This document shows positions 60,887-64,000 of a stretch of DNA of 64,000 bases, one piece after another (the first letter of the stretch is position 1; each line of letters opens with the position of its first letter). The DNA is from an uncultured Hyphomonas sp. (lineage in GTDB: Bacteria; Pseudomonadota; Alphaproteobacteria; Caulobacterales; Hyphomonadaceae): positions 310,001 through 374,000 of the forward strand of contig NZ_OY787457.1 of assembly GCF_963678875.1 (NCBI RefSeq). Direction: 5' to 3'. The notes beneath the pieces are model-generated. The model was not told the origin of the DNA, made no database searches, and saw only the letters and a program-made list of their open reading frames with translations. The translations under genes were made by a program, and so were the position numbers.

Positions 60887-62371
60887 ATGACCAAGCCACC
60901 CTTGCTGCCCGGCGCATCGCGCCCGGAAGAGACCTTCCTCGCTGCGGCGAGCCACGAAATCCGCACGCCGCTGAACGGGATTCTCGGCACAGTGTCGCTG
61001 TTGCTGGAAACCGAACTGGAGCCGGCACAGCGGGAATATGCGGAAGCCATCCGGCTGAGTGGCTCGCGCCTGCTGGATCTCCTGAACAACGTGCTCGACT
61101 ATGCGCGCCTCGACGCGGCTGCGATCGAGTTGGAGACCGAAGCCTTTTGCCCGGTCCGTCTTGGCCGCGAAGTGGTGGAGCTGCTGAGCCCGCGTGCCCA
61201 TGCGGCCGGACTGGATATCGCCGCCCGCGCCTCGGACCTGCCCATGCCGTCCTATGCCGGGGATGCAGGCCGTATCCGGCAGATCCTGTTCAATCTGGTC
61301 GGCAATGCGCTGAAGTTCACCGAATCCGGCGCCGTCCTGCTCGACATCCGCGCGCATGAGGATGGGCTGGAATACCGGGTGATCGACACAGGCCCCGGGA
61401 TTGCTCCGGCAGATCGTGAGCGCCTGTTTGAGGCCTTCCGCCAGACCAGCCGCCAGGATGCCTACAAGGATGGCGGCGTGGGCCTTGGCCTCGCCATTGT
61501 CAAACGCCTGACGGATTTGCTCGGCGGGCAGATCGAGGTGACTGGCGAGCCTGGCCTCGGGACTTGTTTCTCCGTCTGCCTGCCTCTGAAAAAAGCTGAC
61601 CTGCCGCCAACGCACGACCTGCCGGTGCTGGACGCGGTGGTCGGTCTTGCCGGCCTGCCTCCGGCGACCTGCCTGTCCACAACGGCGTCCCTTATCAATG
61701 CGTCGGCCCGGCCTGTGCGCATCGATGTTTCGTCCGGATACGTCCCGCCAGAGGTCGATGTGCTGTTGATCGGGGCGGAGCAGCCGGAAGAGACGGTGCG
61801 GGCGCTGGCCCGCAAGGCGCCGGCCCTGATTGTGCTGCGCCCTGAAGACCGGGGGGCGATTGCCCGCTTCAAGGCGATGGGCTGTGCTGGCTGGCTGGTG
61901 CGGCCGCTGAGGGCCTCTTCGCTGGTTGAACGCGTATTCGTGGTGAAAGATGGGGGCCTTCCGGCGGACGAACCCGAGAAGCTGACAGGTGCGGGCCGTG
62001 TGCTGATCGCGGATGACAATCCGGTCAACGCGATGATTGCACGGCGTGCCTTGGAATCGGCTGGATTTACCGTCACAGTCGCCTCGACAGGTATTGAAGC
62101 GCTGGAGGCCGCGAAGAGCATGAATCCCGCCCTGGTCCTGATGGATCTCCGCATGCCCGAAATGGATGGGTTTGAAGCCATGCGCCAGCTGCGCGCCGAA
62201 GGCTCGGATGTTCCGGTCATCGCCGTGTCCGCTGAAGTGAACGGCGACATCGAGCGTCAGGCCAAAACCGCCGGAGCCAATGAAGTGGTCGCCAAGCCGA
62301 TTGAGCCGCAGGCCCTGCGCGCGCTCGCCATCCGCTGGACAGGCGCAGCAGACAAGGCCGGCGCCGCATGA
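60887..62371 (+). CDS. Soluble hybrid sensor histidine kinase/response regulator
   Basis: 494 residues. DHp helix with H23 in AAASHEIRTPLNGIL, HATPase with N-box ILFNLVGNALKF and G-box GLGLAIVKRL, a degenerate receiver-like segment (about 245-355) and a final receiver with RVLIADDNPVNAMIA and D420 in LMDLRMPEMDGFEA. No membrane helix or input domain; the kinase begins right after 15 residues. ATG 60887 has AGGAT upstream. Coupled to the downstream MFS gene by ATGA. Stimulus unknown. Confidence 0.92.
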   Translation: MTKPPLLPGASRPEETFLAAASHEIRTPLNGILGTVSLLLETELEPAQREYAEAIRLSGSRLLDLLNNVLDYARLDAAAIELETEAFCPVRLGREVVELLSPRAHAAGLDIAARASDLPMPSYAGDAGRIRQILFNLVGNALKFTESGAVLLDIRAHEDGLEYRVIDTGPGIAPADRERLFEAFRQTSRQDAYKDGGVGLGLAIVKRLTDLLGGQIEVTGEPGLGTCFSVCLPLKKADLPPTHDLPVLDAVVGLAGLPPATCLSTTASLINASARPVRIDVSSGYVPPEVDVLLIGAEQPEETVRALARKAPALIVLRPEDRGAIARFKAMGCAGWLVRPLRASSLVERVFVVKDGGLPADEPEKLTGAGRVLIADDNPVNAMIARRALESAGFTVTVASTGIEALEAAKSMNPALVLMDLRMPEMDGFEAMRQLRAEGSDVPVIAVSAEVNGDIERQAKTAGANEVVAKPIEPQALRALAIRWTGAADKAGAA

Positions 62372-64000
62372 GCGGTGAAGCCGCGCTACCTGCGGACAAG
62401 CCGTCCCGGGCCGCCCGCGCCTTCCGGGCCCTGAAAGACCGCCGCATGGCGGCGATGCTCATCCTCGCTTTCGCGGCCAGCATTCCTTATGGCGCGATTG
62501 TCGGGGTGCTCACCGCATGGCTGACGCAGGAAGGCATCGATACGGACACGATTGGCGTCCTGTCTCTCGTCGCTATCGGATATTCCTTCAAATACCTCTG
62601 GGCGCCGCTGTTCCAGACACCGCATGGCGTACCGTTCATCCGGGTTGGCGGGCGCCGGTCCTGGTTGATCCTGTGCCAGGCTTCGATTGCGGTGCTGCTC
62701 GCCGTGCTCGCTTTCTCCAACCCGCCACAGAATATCGGTCTCGTGGCGCTGATCTGCTTCGTGATCCTGATCCTCGGCCCGACACATGACATCATTCTGG
62801 ATGCCTGGCGGATCGAGGTTGCCCGGTCTGAAGAGGACAAGGACCTGATGTCCGCCCTCTATCAGTTCGGCTACAAGTCCGGCGGGTTCATCTCCGGTTT
62901 CGTTGCGCTGCTGGTGGCGGCGCGGGGCGGATGGTCGGTCGCCTATGTCATGATGGCCGGCTTTGTTGCCCTGACCGTTCTAGGCAGCCTTCTTGCGCCC
63001 GAACCGGAATACAACAAGCATGAGCACACGACGCGTCTCAGCTTCCTGCCGTCAGTACCTGCGCGCGAAGCCGCGCCTGCCGTCGCCTTCGTGGCGGCCT
63101 GCTGGACGACGGCGTTCGTGATGATCGCTTCCTTTGCGGTCATGCGGCTTGGTTTCAATGCGGACATTTCCTCGCGCACATTCGTGTCGGAGCAGGGGCC
63201 CATCATTGTCTGCCTGACCGTGATTGTGCCGTCAGTCGTTGCTGCAATCCTGCTGGTGCGGAACAAGGGCAAGGCAATCGACGCGCCGCTGTTCTCACCG
63301 GGGCAGAGCCGGTCGAGCAAGCTGGTCGCAACTCTGTTCCGCGCAATTTTCGACCCGCTGATGGACCTGATTTACCGTCTGCGCTGGTGGACGATCCTGG
63401 TTCTCGCATTGGCGCTGACCTATCGATTCACGGACGCGGTGTGGGGGTCGTTCGCCTATCCCTTCTACCTGCGCGGCGATCTCGATGCGCTCGGCCACAC
63501 GCTGGACGATGTGGCTATTGCGTCGAAATTCTTCGGTGTGATCGCAACCATTCTGGGCTCGCTGATCGGGGCCACCCTGATCGCCACGATTGGCCGGATG
63601 CCGGTGTTCTTCTTTGGCGGCGTGATCGCTGCGGCGACGAACCTGCTCTATGCAGACCTTGCCGCAGGCGCTCACGCGGTGGACGCGTTCCTTGCCTTTA
63701 CCCATCTCGACGGACCGCTGATCGCCTTTGCCGACATGGCGGCGAAACTCCAGCCGCAGGAAATCGTGCTTCCAGCGGACCACAGCCAGCGCCTGGCGCG
63801 GCTGATGATCACCATCTTTGCCGAGAATATTGCCGGCGGCTTCGCACTGGTCGCGATGACGGCTTACCTCACCGCCGTGGTGAACCCGCGCTTTGCGGCG
63901 GTCCAGTATGCGTTGCTGGCTTCGTTGACCATGCTGATCGGCACGCTCGGCCGGCCATGGCTGGGCGCGATGATCGAGGCAAACGGCTTCTATCCGGTTT
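62368..64000 (+). CDS. AmpG-like MFS transporter (3' truncated)
   Basis: Runs to the right edge with no stop; 544 codons are visible. MSGEAALPADKPSRAARAFR, then about 12 predicted hydrophobic segments, with MLILAFAASIPYGAIVG and ILGPTHDIILDAWRIE characteristic of AmpG-type muropeptide permeases; VARSEEDKDLMSALYQFGYK is the cytoplasmic motif after helix 4. AmpG moves anhydro-muropeptides into the cytoplasm. Start overlaps the hybrid kinase stop (ATGA), so the two are co-expressed. A more distant MFS family cannot be excluded. Confidence 0.85.
   Translation, partial: MSGEAALPADKPSRAARAFRALKDRRMAAMLILAFAASIPYGAIVGVLTAWLTQEGIDTDTIGVLSLVAIGYSFKYLWAPLFQTPHGVPFIRVGGRRSWLILCQASIAVLLAVLAFSNPPQNIGLVALICFVILILGPTHDIILDAWRIEVARSEEDKDLMSALYQFGYKSGGFISGFVALLVAARGGWSVAYVMMAGFVALTVLGSLLAPEPEYNKHEHTTRLSFLPSVPAREAAPAVAFVAACWTTAFVMIASFAVMRLGFNADISSRTFVSEQGPIIVCLTVIVPSVVAAILLVRNKGKAIDAPLFSPGQSRSSKLVATLFRAIFDPLMDLIYRLRWWTILVLALALTYRFTDAVWGSFAYPFYLRGDLDALGHTLDDVAIASKFFGVIATILGSLIGATLIATIGRMPVFFFGGVIAAATNLLYADLAAGAHAVDAFLAFTHLDGPLIAFADMAAKLQPQEIVLPADHSQRLARLMITIFAENIAGGFALVAMTAYLTAVVNPRFAAVQYALLASLTMLIGTLGRPWLGAMIEANGFYPV

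Overview
The window is one continuous stretch of a GC-rich (roughly 60%) alphaproteobacterial chromosome, most likely from the Hyphomonadaceae/Caulobacterales neighbourhood. The reasons are the alpha-type flagellar gene set (flagellin followed by FlaF and FlbT, a DUF1217 protein, a MotE-like protein, a DUF6468-type protein and a short FlgA) and TTAA(C)-rich control regions that resemble CtrA half-sites. I found no rRNA, tRNA, CRISPR array, prophage or transposase. No gap between genes exceeds about 300 bases.

Region 1 (1-7300) is a surface-glycan block: the end of a DegT-type sugar aminotransferase, a glycosyltransferase on the other strand, then a tight run of polysaccharide pyruvyl transferase, glycosyltransferase, a fused sugar nucleotidyltransferase/HAD phosphatase, and an AGE-family sugar epimerase/isomerase. 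Region 2 (7472-11387) is a trehalose operon, otsA-otsB-GH15 hydrolase, with ATGA overlaps. Region 3 (11514-18480) holds two peptide-ligase/protease cassettes facing each other tail to tail: circularly permuted ATP-grasp, alpha-E, transglutaminase and Anbu on the plus strand, and retropepsin-like protease, inactive-transglutaminase 7TM protein and ATP-grasp ligase on the minus strand. Region 4 (18738-24216) has a MHYT-PAS-GGDEF-EAL c-di-GMP protein and an apparently exported PLP-fold/FAD-oxidase/cytochrome c trio.

Region 5 (24318-56239) is a near-complete flagellar cluster in several opposed transcription units. They are fliL-DUF6468-motE; fliF-fliH-fliN-fliP-fliG; motB and flgE-flgK-flgL-flgI; a FliM-like gene-motA-periplasmic protein-flgF-flgG-flgA-flgH-second fliL; flgD and fliK; rod-binding protein-FlgN-like protein-flagellin-flaF-flbT-DUF1217; fliI; and flgB-flgC-fliE-fliQ-flhA-fliR-flhB-fliJ. 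Together these encode the export gate, ATPase, C-ring, MS/P/L rings, rod, hook, junction, motor and filament. Chemotaxis genes, flhF/flhG and a filament cap gene are not in the window.

Region 6 (56240-64000) begins with a divergent azoreductase/LysR pair flanked by a 36-bp direct repeat (33 of 36 bases identical), which looks like an insertion between fliJ and dusA. It continues with a tRNA-dihydrouridine synthase, a ComM/YifB ATPase, a soluble hybrid histidine kinase, and an AmpG-like MFS transporter that runs off the end.

The strongest leads are the paired amidoligase cassettes, the repeat-bounded azoR-lysR insertion, the exported PLP/FAD/cytochrome module, the divergent FliM, and the FlhB NPEH variant of the NPTH cleavage motif.
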